DNA from: Acidobacteriota bacterium
GTDB lineage: Bacteria > Acidobacteriota > Terriglobia > Bryobacterales > Bryobacteraceae
Assembly (NCBI GenBank): GCA_018268935.1
Contig: JAFDVS010000015.1
Location: 1 to 64,000 of the forward strand
DNA length: 64,000 nucleotides
Reading direction: 5' to 3'
The notes under the pieces were generated by a model that worked only from the letters and a program-made list of their open reading frames with translations, had not been told where the DNA came from and did not search any database. How positions within the stretch are numbered: the first letter of the stretch is position 1; each line of letters begins with the position of its first letter. Position numbers and translations under genes: made by a program. Shown piece after piece: positions 42,125 through 50,537 of the stretch.

Positions 42125-43771
42125 ATGAAGCGGTATTTGTTGTGGCTCGCTCTGGGAGCGGCACTCAACGGACAAGGGCTATGGGAGCGGCGGGCTCCGT
42201 ACCCCATCGAAGCAACGGAAGTATCGGCAGCGGCGTTGAACGGCCGGATTTACGCGCTGTGCGGCTTGCTGCCAAACGGCCGTAACACCGGCGCTCTGTA
42301 CATTTACGATCCCTATCGCGATGAGTGGAGCGAAGGACCGCCGGTTCCCATCGACGGTGGGGCGGATCACTGCAATGTCGCGGCCGCAAACGGCAAGCTC
42401 TATGTGCTGGGGGCGATGCGCTCAGGCAGCGCGGAGGGAAACACTTACGAATACGATCCGGCCGCGCGCCGTTGGAGCATGGTCGCGCGCATGGGCGAAC
42501 CGCGCGGGGCCAGCGGTGTCGCTGCCATCGGGAACAAGATCTATGTGGCGGGAGGATTGGCCGGTACCGCGCCCGTGAACACGTTCGAAGTTTTCGATAC
42601 CGACACGAGACAATGGTCACGCCTGGCGCCGATGCCCACCGTGCGCGATCACCTTACCGCCCAGGCTGTGGGAGGGAAGTTCTACGCCATCGCCGGGCGC
42701 GTCGGCGCGGAGAATCTTCGGACCAATGAGGAGTACGATCCGTCGTCAAACACCTGGCGCTCGCGCACGCCAATCCCGACAGCGCGCGGCGGCCTGGGAA
42801 GCGGCACGCTGCGTGGCCGGATTCAGGTCTTTGGCGGCGAGGGCAACAGTGGCCGTCCGGAGCAAACCTTCGAGCAGCATGAGGAATACGATCCGGTGAG
42901 CGACACATGGGGTGCGCTGGCATTGATGACCGCCCCACGCCACGGCCTGTATGGGGCGACGCTCGATGGGCGTATCTTCACCCCCAGCGGCGGCCCGCGC
43001 CAGGGCGCAACGTTTTCCAATTCGAACGAGGCGTTCTTTCTCCCTCTGCCCGATGCGCCGGCAATCCGGGACTTGCGCAATGCGGCCAGCTTCACCACGG
43101 ATCTTGCACCGGGAACCATCGTGGCTTTGCTGGGATCGAATTTGTCCCAAGGGGAACAGGAGTTGTCGCGTTTCCCCGTCCCCACAACGATGAACCTGAC
43201 CACGGTGCGAGTGAACGGCACCGCTGTGCCGCTGCTCTATGTCAGCCGCAACCAGATCAACTTCCAACTTCCCTACAGCCTCTTTCCCGGGCCGATCTTC
43301 GTCACGGTGTCCCACGTCACGTCGGCCAGCGCCACCTTCAACGCCGCGGATGCAACGGCAACGGCGCCGGGATTGTTTGCGTTATCGGGAAATGGAGAGG
43401 GCCAAGGCGCCGTGCGAGTGGCAGGAACCGGCTTGATTGCCCGAGTGGCCGGCGACGGCATTTCCCGCGCTGCCCGGCGAGGCGAGATTGTGGAGATCTA
43501 CGCAACCGGATTAGGGCGGCTGGACTTCCCTCCGCGCCCCAGTGATCCGGCGCCTTCGGATCCTCCGGCACGGACGGTCGAGATTCCGGAAGTCATGATC
43601 GGCGGGGTAAGGGCGGAGGTGCTCTATTCGGGGCTAACTCCCGGTGCGATCGGGCTCTATCAAATTAACGCCCGCATTGCGGCCAACGCACAGACCGGAG
43701 CCGCAGTCCCGGTGAACATCCGCATCGGAGCCAAGATGGGCAACCCAGTGACGATTGCCGTGGTGGAGTGA
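42125..43771 (+). CDS. Secreted kelch-repeat protein with TIGR03437 C-terminal domain
   Basis: 548 residues. A short signal peptide (MKRYLLWLALGAALNGQ) precedes five to six kelch repeats (GGLAGTAPVNTFEVFDTDTRQW style) forming a beta-propeller, about residues 20-300. The rest is the TIGR03437 domain found almost only in Solibacter-type acidobacteria: NAASFTTDLAPGTIVALLGSNLS, VNGTAVPLLYVSRNQINFQLP and EIYATGLG. That domain's function is unknown, and it is always at the C-terminus of exported proteins. A sugar- or protein-binding role for the propeller is possible. It is convergent with the ArsC-like gene (6-nt gap). Confidence 0.87.
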   Translation: MKRYLLWLALGAALNGQGLWERRAPYPIEATEVSAAALNGRIYALCGLLPNGRNTGALYIYDPYRDEWSEGPPVPIDGGADHCNVAAANGKLYVLGAMRSGSAEGNTYEYDPAARRWSMVARMGEPRGASGVAAIGNKIYVAGGLAGTAPVNTFEVFDTDTRQWSRLAPMPTVRDHLTAQAVGGKFYAIAGRVGAENLRTNEEYDPSSNTWRSRTPIPTARGGLGSGTLRGRIQVFGGEGNSGRPEQTFEQHEEYDPVSDTWGALALMTAPRHGLYGATLDGRIFTPSGGPRQGATFSNSNEAFFLPLPDAPAIRDLRNAASFTTDLAPGTIVALLGSNLSQGEQELSRFPVPTTMNLTTVRVNGTAVPLLYVSRNQINFQLPYSLFPGPIFVTVSHVTSASATFNAADATATAPGLFALSGNGEGQGAVRVAGTGLIARVAGDGISRAARRGEIVEIYATGLGRLDFPPRPSDPAPSDPPARTVEIPEVMIGGVRAEVLYSGLTPGAIGLYQINARIAANAQTGAAVPVNIRIGAKMGNPVTIAVVE

Positions 43772-43777
43772 CGCGGA

Positions 43778-44131
43778 TCATTTGGCTGACGCCATCGCCT
43801 TCCACGCTTCCTCATCCTTCCCCACGCTGAGGCCGTTGGCGCCGCGCACCAACGGAAGCCGCAACAGCAGCGGCTCCTTCTCAATGCGCGCCAGCAGGTC
43901 CGCTTCCGATACCTTCAAATACTTCAGGCCCGCGTCGGTGTAGGCCTTCCCATCCCGATCCAACAGCGCGTCCCAACCGAACTTCTCCACGAAACGGCGA
44001 ATCTCACCTGCCGCCAGTGCCCGCTGCTTGAGATCCACCATCTGAATCGTGACCCGCCGCTCTTTGAAGAAACGCTCCGCGGCGCGTGTCGCCTGTGAGT
44101 TCTTCACACCAAAAATCTGAACACCCTGCAT
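43778..44131 (-). CDS. ArsC/Spx-family protein lacking the active-site Cys
   Basis: 117 residues with the ArsC/YffB thioredoxin-like fold: FGVKNSQATRAAERFFKER at the N-terminus, then LKQRALAAGEIRRF and LLLRLPLVRGANG (the conserved cis-Pro/Arg loop). In the family the position after KN is the redox Cys (KNCDT); here it is Ser (KNSQA), so arsenate reduction by the usual Cys chemistry is not expected. A binding or regulatory role, as in Spx relatives, is possible. It is last in a minus-strand run, 9 nt after the serine hydrolase. Confidence 0.85.
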   Translation of the reverse strand: MQGVQIFGVKNSQATRAAERFFKERRVTIQMVDLKQRALAAGEIRRFVEKFGWDALLDRDGKAYTDAGLKYLKVSEADLLARIEKEPLLLRLPLVRGANGLSVGKDEEAWKAMASAK

Positions 44132-44140
44132 GAGCTTCCA

Positions 44141-45178
44141 TTATCCGCCGCTTGCCACCATGTCGGACACCGGACCCAGCAGCCCGGCCCGCGATTGATC
44201 GGCGGGCTTGGTGGTGAGCAACACGCAGATCAGGTTCTTCGTGGGGTCCGCCCAGCAGACCGTGCCGGTGGAACCGTAGTGGCCATAGGTCTTCGCAGAA
44301 CAGGATTTGCCGAAGGTGCCGGGGTCGATCATGAAGCCGATACCCCATGGTTTGTTCAGGCCCTGATTCTGATTGGCGATCATGTCATGCGCGATGGCCA
44401 CGGAGAGAGGCTTGCCGCTGGGCTGCAGAAAGTACTTGAGAAACCGCGCCACATCCGCGGCGGAGGCATGTGCACCACCCCACGGAGCGCCGAGATCGCG
44501 CCAGTAGGGCGTGTTCCAGTTCCAATCATCGTTTGGATTCGGTACCTGGCACTGCGCCAGATCCGCAATCTTGCGGCCCCCAAGCCCCAACGATGTTTGC
44601 GTCATGCCGAGCGGTGTGAAAATCTCCTTGCGCAGGAAATCGCGGAACGGCGTTCGCGTCACGCGTTCGGCGATCTCCGACGCAAGCAGGATACCCATGC
44701 TCTGGTATTTGCACTGTGTCCCCGGCTGGAACAGCAGCGGCGTCTTGCACGTGCCCGCGACGAAATCTTTCAGCGAAGCGTGCTTCTTGCGCAGCGCCTC
44801 GTTATCCGCAAGCATGTCCGGCAGCCCGGAAGTATGCGTCAACAGCATCTTCACGGTGATCCGGTCGCGATCGCCGCCGGAAAATTCAGGGATATACTTC
44901 TTCACCGGATCGTCCAGCTTCACATGGCCGCGCTCCACCAGTTTCATCACACCCGCGGCTGTCATCGGCTTCGTGATCGACGCGAGCAGAAACACTTCGT
45001 TCTCACTGCGCGCCTTGCCGAAACCCTTGGCGATGCGGGTGCTGCCTTGCTCGACATAAAGTGCCGCGGCGGAAACGTCGCCACTCGCGGTGGCCGATTG
45101 AATCTTCGCCATCGCGGCATCGATCTGGCCGCGCTGGATGGCGGCAAAGGCTCCGCAGAGCAGAGTGCGTCGGGTCAT
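44141..45178 (-). CDS. Exported serine hydrolase (class C beta-lactamase family)
   Basis: 345 residues. A Tat-like start (MTRRTLLCGAFAA) is followed by the beta-lactamase/penicillin-binding fold: nucleophile Ser67 and Lys70 in SITKP, a Tyr in the YQS motif, and HYGSTG as the third motif. The family covers esterases, D-aminopeptidases and class C beta-lactamases; with no AmpC-specific signs I would not call it a resistance enzyme. It lies between an SCO protein (22-nt gap) and the ArsC-like gene (9-nt gap). GGAG lies 10 nt before the ATG. Confidence 0.87.
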   Translation of the reverse strand: MTRRTLLCGAFAAIQRGQIDAAMAKIQSATASGDVSAAALYVEQGSTRIAKGFGKARSENEVFLLASITKPMTAAGVMKLVERGHVKLDDPVKKYIPEFSGGDRDRITVKMLLTHTSGLPDMLADNEALRKKHASLKDFVAGTCKTPLLFQPGTQCKYQSMGILLASEIAERVTRTPFRDFLRKEIFTPLGMTQTSLGLGGRKIADLAQCQVPNPNDDWNWNTPYWRDLGAPWGGAHASAADVARFLKYFLQPSGKPLSVAIAHDMIANQNQGLNKPWGIGFMIDPGTFGKSCSAKTYGHYGSTGTVCWADPTKNLICVLLTTKPADQSRAGLLGPVSDMVASGG

Positions 45179-45200
45179 CGTATGATGTCTCCGTGGCGAT

Positions 45201-45791
45201 TCAGGATTCGGGCTCGGGCTTGCGCGGATTGCGGATGAGCTTCGGGATATCCTGCATCAGATCCGCGATCGCTGTTGGCTGCACCACCGAGTATACTCCG
45301 CGCACGAAGCCCGAACCATCCACGAGATAAAGCTGCTTGCTGTGCGCGGTGATCTCGTCGGGATCCAGATGGCGTTGCGTCGCCTCCTGGATGCGGCGGA
45401 TGGTGGGTTTGTCCCCGCTAACAAAAATCCAGCGTTGCGGGTCAGCGCCATTCTTTGCGGCATAAGCGGCCAGCACCGCTTGTGTGTCGCGGTCGGGATC
45501 GATCGACAGGCTGATCAGACGCACTTGCGGCATGTCTTTTGTCCGCTCCTGCAGCTTGCGCATTTCAGCGGTCATCCGCGGGCAAACGAGTGTGCAGTTG
45601 GTGAAGATAAAGTCGAGAATCCAGACCTTGCCTTGGAGCGAAGCATGGCGGAAGGGCATGCCAGTATGCGTCGTGAAGTCGAAATCGGGCAGCGGGCCGA
45701 AGTCAGGCAGCATCTCCTCCGTATCCACTACAGGGCGGCGGGAGCACGCGGCAAGCGCGCCCGCGGAGGCAAGCAGCAAGCGGCGGGTCAT
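45201..45791 (-). CDS. SCO1/SenC family copper-binding protein
   Basis: 196 residues. A lipoprotein-like start (ASAGALAACSRRP) suggests attachment to the membrane through Cys16. The thioredoxin fold has the copper-binding CTLVC (Cys-x3-Cys) in FIFTNCTLVCP and the conserved His in ITAHSKQLY. SCO proteins deliver copper or a reductant to the CuA site of cytochrome oxidase; no oxidase genes lie here. Its start overlaps the stop of the YncE-phosphoesterase gene by ATGA, so it is translationally coupled to that protein. Confidence 0.9.
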   Translation of the reverse strand: MTRRLLLASAGALAACSRRPVVDTEEMLPDFGPLPDFDFTTHTGMPFRHASLQGKVWILDFIFTNCTLVCPRMTAEMRKLQERTKDMPQVRLISLSIDPDRDTQAVLAAYAAKNGADPQRWIFVSGDKPTIRRIQEATQRHLDPDEITAHSKQLYLVDGSGFVRGVYSVVQPTAIADLMQDIPKLIRNPRKPEPES

Positions 45792-48475
45792 TCTCTCGCT
45801 CCGTTTCTATGCTGCTCCCGCAGCACGTTCGGATCGTCCATGCGCGGGCCGGGCTTGGGGTCCAGCGGATCGCGGGCGTTGGCTGGGTCGAACACTTCTT
45901 TCGGTACAGGCAGCAGTTTGTAAGGGGTCAAATCCGGCTTTGTGGTGAACATGTCGCTCAGGTCCGCAGCCGCGCCATCGAACAAATTCAGCGGCGGCAG
46001 CCCCAGCAGACGAAACGTCGTCTTCAGCATCGACGGGAAGCTCGCGTTGACGTGCGAGACGTAGTTCTTCTTCGCATAAGGGCTGACGGCGAGGAACACC
46101 GTGCGATGCGAGTCAATATGATCCACACCGCCCTGTGCATCGTCTTCGGTGATGAAGATCGCCATGTTCGGCCACCATTTGCTTTGCGAAAGGTATTCCA
46201 CAATCCGGCCCAGCGCATAGTCGTTATCGGCAACGTAAGAGGCCTGATAGGGATAGCCATCCTCCGGACGCGGCTTCGCCATGTGATCGTTTGGCAGGTG
46301 GATGAAGACAAGTTGCGGGAACGGCTGTTGGCCTTTCACATAAAGCTTGTCCACCTCCGCCAGGAACTGGCCCGCGCGGTATTGATCGGGGATGTTGGTG
46401 TTGTACTGAGCGTACTCGCGCGACGTGTTGCGATACAGCGGCTCAGGCATCGGAACGTTGGTCATCAGCCGGCCGCCCGTTGGCTTTAGCCCCGGCCCCT
46501 CGTCGATGCTGGCCAGTTCGAAGCCTTCCCCATAGTTGCGGAAAGAAATGCCGTGCCGGTCGAGTTGGTGCCACAGCGTCCCGTTCTCCAGTTGATCGTC
46601 AGGATGAACGGACGAGTTGCTGTTGTGAAAACGAAGCCGGCCCGGCGCGGTGGTCGGCATGCGGAAATCCTTCATCCCGCCTCCCGCCATGATCGAGCTT
46701 TCCGACCACGCATTGGGATACGAACCAACCACCCAATGGTGGCCGTCGACGCTCACCTCCGAATCGGCATAGAAGTTATCACTGAAGGCGAACTGCTTGG
46801 CCAGCGCGTGATGGTTCGGGGTGACACTGACGCCGCGCAGGCTCAAGCGCTGGCGCAGGCCGCTTTTGGTGCGATCCCCGTCACCCTGCACCACACCCGC
46901 GGCGCCGAAGCGGGCCAAATCCCAGACACCCGTGGCGGGTCCGTTCGCAGCCTGGGCCACATCGCCGAAGACTTCGTCGTACGTTCGGTTTTCCTTGACG
47001 ATGATGACCACATGTTTGATCTCCGCCGGAAGCGCGGCAGGCTTCGATTTGGCTGGTACGAAGCCGTTGTTCGCGTAAACACGCTCCGTGTGGCGGCGGA
47101 GTTCGTCGCGGCCAGGCACGGGGAACATGGTGAGAGCGCCGCGGCGCAGGTCGGCCTGGAATGTCGTGGAGTTACTCCGGCCCGCATTTGGGCCCGTGCC
47201 GTGGCCCTTGGCGTTGGCCACATAAACATTGTCACGATCGATGACCACCCGCGTAGGGAACCAGGCCGCGGGCAGGTGGCCGATGACGCTGTTCGTCTTC
47301 GTGTCAATCACGGCAACAGCATTGATCCCCGCTTCCGCCACCAGCAGCCAGCCGGAGGATTCATGTATCGCCATCCCAATGGGAATCACGCCGCGCAATT
47401 TTTCCAGGCCAGGGATGCGGATCTGAATCTCGGCCACGATGGATCGCGCGGCGGGGTCGATGACGGTAATCGTGTCGTTATGCGCATTCGAAACATAAAC
47501 GCGATCCTTCGTGGCAAGCACTCCGGAGGGGCTGCTGCCGCCGAGGCTTTTCGGACCAAAAGGCAGGCCGGTGCGCAGAAACGAAACCAGCTTCGGAGCG
47601 GTGGGGTCTTCCACATCCACAATCGCTACGGAGTTCGATTCCGGCACGTTCGGATCGCCCAGTCCCGGCACGTCGATCATCGCGCCGGAAGCATCGGGGC
47701 GGCGCACTCCGTCGCGTGATTCGGGCGATGGGAATCCGAACGCAGGGAACGGAATCCCCGTTTCCCGCGGACGCTTGGGATCGGCGCCTGGAAGCGGCTT
47801 GTACTCGAACATACCGACATTGGTCACGTAGACGCGCTTTCCGTCGGGCGATAAGGCCACCGCGAACGGCATGCGCCCCACCCGCAGCGAAGCAGCGATG
47901 CGTTTGCGCGCGACGTCGATCACGGCCAGGCGGTAATTGGCTTGATCGACGACATACAGCAATTGCCGCGCGGCGTCATACGCCAGGTCACCGGTGTAGC
48001 TATCTTTGTAACCGCCGGTATTGAGCTTGAAAATGTGACGCGGTTTTCCCGTTTTCACTTCCAGCAGACGCACCCGGCCGGAGTTTCCTTCCGAAGCGAA
48101 CACGTGGCGGTCGTCCTGGAAGGCGATCCCCATGAAGACGCTGAGCCAGTCCTGGTCATCGTCATCCATCCGCTCGATCTTCCAGGGCTGGATGGCGTTC
48201 GTTTGCCAGTTGCCGTTGGGCAGGCTTTCCAGAACGGTGAGCGTGTATCGCTTCGGTCCACCATCGCTGGTGAGGATGGTCTTCCCCGAAAGGCTGACAG
48301 CGAGGCCGAACGGCCCGGGTCCAGTGGGGTATTGCCTGCCGAGTGGGGTGAGAATGCGACCCCCTGGGAGTATGGTCTCGGCGCTCGGCCGGCGGATGGC
48401 GGAACGCGTACCGGCGGGGGCTTTGAAGTCTTGGGCGAAAGCCAGCGCGCAGAGGATTGCGAGGAGGGAGGCCAT
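45788..48475 (-). CDS. YncE-like beta-propeller / alkaline phosphatase-family phosphoesterase fusion
   Basis: 895 residues, exported (MASLLAILCALAFAQ signal). The N-terminal half (about 40-430) is a seven-blade YncE-type propeller with repeats such as VAVIDTKTNSVIGHLP. The C-terminal half resembles the phosphoesterase/phospholipase C family: HVVIIVKENRTYDEVFGD, then VDGHHWVVGSY, FIHLPNDHM and IFITEDDAQGG, which supply the metal ligands. Substrate unknown; relatives cleave phosphate esters or phospholipids. It is first of a four-gene run with SCO, serine hydrolase and ArsC-like genes, so it may take part in envelope phosphate or metal handling (inference). Confidence 0.88.
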   Translation of the reverse strand: MASLLAILCALAFAQDFKAPAGTRSAIRRPSAETILPGGRILTPLGRQYPTGPGPFGLAVSLSGKTILTSDGGPKRYTLTVLESLPNGNWQTNAIQPWKIERMDDDDQDWLSVFMGIAFQDDRHVFASEGNSGRVRLLEVKTGKPRHIFKLNTGGYKDSYTGDLAYDAARQLLYVVDQANYRLAVIDVARKRIAASLRVGRMPFAVALSPDGKRVYVTNVGMFEYKPLPGADPKRPRETGIPFPAFGFPSPESRDGVRRPDASGAMIDVPGLGDPNVPESNSVAIVDVEDPTAPKLVSFLRTGLPFGPKSLGGSSPSGVLATKDRVYVSNAHNDTITVIDPAARSIVAEIQIRIPGLEKLRGVIPIGMAIHESSGWLLVAEAGINAVAVIDTKTNSVIGHLPAAWFPTRVVIDRDNVYVANAKGHGTGPNAGRSNSTTFQADLRRGALTMFPVPGRDELRRHTERVYANNGFVPAKSKPAALPAEIKHVVIIVKENRTYDEVFGDVAQAANGPATGVWDLARFGAAGVVQGDGDRTKSGLRQRLSLRGVSVTPNHHALAKQFAFSDNFYADSEVSVDGHHWVVGSYPNAWSESSIMAGGGMKDFRMPTTAPGRLRFHNSNSSVHPDDQLENGTLWHQLDRHGISFRNYGEGFELASIDEGPGLKPTGGRLMTNVPMPEPLYRNTSREYAQYNTNIPDQYRAGQFLAEVDKLYVKGQQPFPQLVFIHLPNDHMAKPRPEDGYPYQASYVADNDYALGRIVEYLSQSKWWPNMAIFITEDDAQGGVDHIDSHRTVFLAVSPYAKKNYVSHVNASFPSMLKTTFRLLGLPPLNLFDGAAADLSDMFTTKPDLTPYKLLPVPKEVFDPANARDPLDPKPGPRMDDPNVLREQHRNGARE

Positions 48476-48502
48476 CAGGCACTAGTAGAACACAGACGCT
48501 TC

Positions 48503-48556
48503 AAAAAAGAGAGAGCCACCGGGCAGCTCGGAGGATTATTCCTGCCCGATGGCTCT
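48503..48556 (-). terminator. Intrinsic terminator downstream of the sigma54 activator
   Basis: On the minus strand a 15-bp stem with one wobble (48556-48542 pairing with 48526-48512, arms AGAGCCATCGGGCAG and CTGCCCGGTGGCTCT) with a 15-nt loop is followed after three bases by six T (48508-48503). It lies 132 nt after the activator stop and just before the YncE gene start, so it insulates the two. A smaller GGCTC-AA-GAGCC hairpin at 48637-48626 with a following T-run is a second candidate. The remaining bases of this 212-base gap hold no gene that I can see. Confidence 0.75.
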
Positions 48557-48687
48557 GAACCAAGTAGGTGTTTGTCTCTCTCGGAGTGCCCTTTCTAATG
48601 CACGCGTCGTGCCAAAGAAAAAGGCGGCTCTTGAGCCTATTTCTGACCCAAGTTGGGGGATATGACTAACTGTGGGGTGAGAATGGG

Positions 48688-50514
48688 TCACGCATTTGGG
48701 TTAGATTCACGCAGTCCCAGCCGCCGCATCATCCGGTGCAGCGAATTGGGATGCACACCGAGGATGCCCGCGGCTTGTGTAATATTGCCCTCTGTTTCCT
48801 GCAGCGCGGCCTGAATGCTTCGTACCTTGGCGTCGCGCAGGTTGGCTTGAAAGGCGGGCACGGCAACTTCCGGTGGCGCGGAATCGACGATGTCGGCCGG
48901 CAGATCCTCGGGCTGAATGAGATCGCTTTCCCCAAGAATAGTGGCGTATTCCATTACGTTTTTCAGTTCACGGATGTTACCAGGCCAATGATATTTTTCA
49001 AGTATCGATCGCGCTGCTGTGCTCACTCCCTTCACCTTCCCCGGCGAGCGGGAGGCGAATAAATGCAGAAAATAGTTCGCCAGCAGGGCGATGTCTTCCC
49101 GCCGTTCGCGCAACGGCGGCATGTGGACCGCGAACACGTTGAGCCGGTAGTACAGGTCTTGCCGGAACCGGTTCGCCGCCACTTCGGCTTTAAGATCGCG
49201 GTTGGTCGCGGTAACGATGCGTACGTCCACCCTGATCCTGGCCGTGCCGCCGACACGTTCGAACTCGCGCTCCTGCAGGACACGCAGCAGTTTCGCCTGC
49301 AGCGCCGGGGCCAACTCACCGATCTCGTCCAGAAAGAGTGTGCCGCCATTCGCCAGTTCAATCTTGCCGCGCTTGAGCGCGATCGCGCCGGTGAACGCCC
49401 CTTTTTCGTGGCCGAATAATTCGCTTTCCAGCAGTGATTCCGTGAGCGCGGCGCAATTCAATGCGAGGAACGGCCCATTGGCGCGGCTGCTGCGGCGGTG
49501 CACAGCCCGGGCGGCCATCTCTTTCCCCGTCCCGCTTTCACCCAGAATGAGGACCGTGGATTCGGTGCGAGCCACTTTCGCGACCAGCTTCAGTGCGTCG
49601 TGGAAAGCGCGGGAATCGCCGATCCATTCGGAATCACCGGAGAGCGCGTCTTCCAGGCGCCGGCGTTCCTGCTGCAGCCGGTCAAGCGCAAGGGCCTGCG
49701 CAAGCGGTAGTCCGGCCACGCCGCTGATGGCCGCAAGCAACTCCAGATGGCCCTCATCGAATGCCGAAGCTCTGGTGCCGGAATCAAGATACAGCACCCC
49801 CAGCGTCCGATTGTCCACCGCCAGCGGTGCCGCCATGACGGCCTGCGCGCCGGCGCTGCTGGCGATATTCGGAACCTGCCACAGCACCCCATTCCTGCTG
49901 CCGAGCACGGCATCCAGCACCGTGCGGGATACGGAAATCGGCGATTTGCGCTTTGGATCGCGATGCAATCCAGCCACGCGTCCAGGTTCGCCGTCTTCGA
50001 CAAAGACGATAGCGGCACGGTCGGCGGGAAAGGTGGCCAGCAACGCGGCCAGCAGCTTTTGCTCCAGCTCCTCAAGCGGGCCAGCAGATGGGAGCGCCGC
50101 ACAGATGCCCACCAGCGCCGCATATTGCCGCGCCAGCCGTCCCTGCCGAACTTCGGAAACGGGTTCCAGCAGCGTGGGGCTTTGATCCATCACCACGGCC
50201 GCCTCGTCGCCGGCCGGTTCGCCCGGCGGGGCGTCAATATAGATGAACGCCGTCTCCGCCAGTGTGATCTTGTCCCCGTGCGCCAGCCGGTGCGTCTTAT
50301 GCGGAACGCCGTTCACGAACGTCCCGTTGCTGGAGGTGAGGTCGATCAGATAGTGGCCGTCCGCGCGTGCTTCGATGCGGCAATGAAAGCGCGATACGGA
50401 CAAATCGGGAATAGGGAGAGTGTTCTCCGATTTGCGTCCCAGCGTAACTTCCGTATCCGGCAAGGGAAACAACTGGCCCTTGAGAGGCCCGCTGATGGCG
50501 GACAGTTGCGGCAT
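48688..50514 (-). CDS. Sigma54-dependent activator with FHA and GAF domains
   Basis: 608 residues. An N-terminal FHA domain (about 5-100; LGRKSENTLPI, SVSRFHCRIEA, SSNGTFVNG) binds phosphothreonine. A GAF-like domain (about 125-290) follows, then an AAA+ domain with Walker A GESGTGKE, GAFTGA (the sigma54-contact loop) and FLDEIGEL. A Fis-type HTH (GNITQAAGILGVHPNSLHRM) ends the protein. Control by a Ser/Thr kinase is likely, but none lies nearby. I start at ATG 50514; TATACT at 50529-50524 sits 9 nt upstream with no Shine-Dalgarno. Confidence 0.92.
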   Translation of the reverse strand: MPQLSAISGPLKGQLFPLPDTEVTLGRKSENTLPIPDLSVSRFHCRIEARADGHYLIDLTSSNGTFVNGVPHKTHRLAHGDKITLAETAFIYIDAPPGEPAGDEAAVVMDQSPTLLEPVSEVRQGRLARQYAALVGICAALPSAGPLEELEQKLLAALLATFPADRAAIVFVEDGEPGRVAGLHRDPKRKSPISVSRTVLDAVLGSRNGVLWQVPNIASSAGAQAVMAAPLAVDNRTLGVLYLDSGTRASAFDEGHLELLAAISGVAGLPLAQALALDRLQQERRRLEDALSGDSEWIGDSRAFHDALKLVAKVARTESTVLILGESGTGKEMAARAVHRRSSRANGPFLALNCAALTESLLESELFGHEKGAFTGAIALKRGKIELANGGTLFLDEIGELAPALQAKLLRVLQEREFERVGGTARIRVDVRIVTATNRDLKAEVAANRFRQDLYYRLNVFAVHMPPLRERREDIALLANYFLHLFASRSPGKVKGVSTAARSILEKYHWPGNIRELKNVMEYATILGESDLIQPEDLPADIVDSAPPEVAVPAFQANLRDAKVRSIQAALQETEGNITQAAGILGVHPNSLHRMMRRLGLRESNPNA

Positions 50515-50523
50515 GAGAGATAG

Positions 50524-50529
50524 AGTATA
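50524..50529 (-). promoter_or_regulatory. TATACT -10 hexamer of the sigma54 activator
   Basis: On the minus strand TATACT ends 9 nt before the ATG at 50514. A pyrimidine-rich stretch without Shine-Dalgarno lies between, fitting a leaderless transcript. Confidence 0.4.
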
Positions 50530-50537
50530 CCAGCGCT

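Noticed and set aside
44141..45178. Antibiotic-resistance beta-lactamase
   Set aside because: The SxxK/Y/HxG motifs are shared by many esterases and peptidases; nothing specific for beta-lactam hydrolysis is visible.
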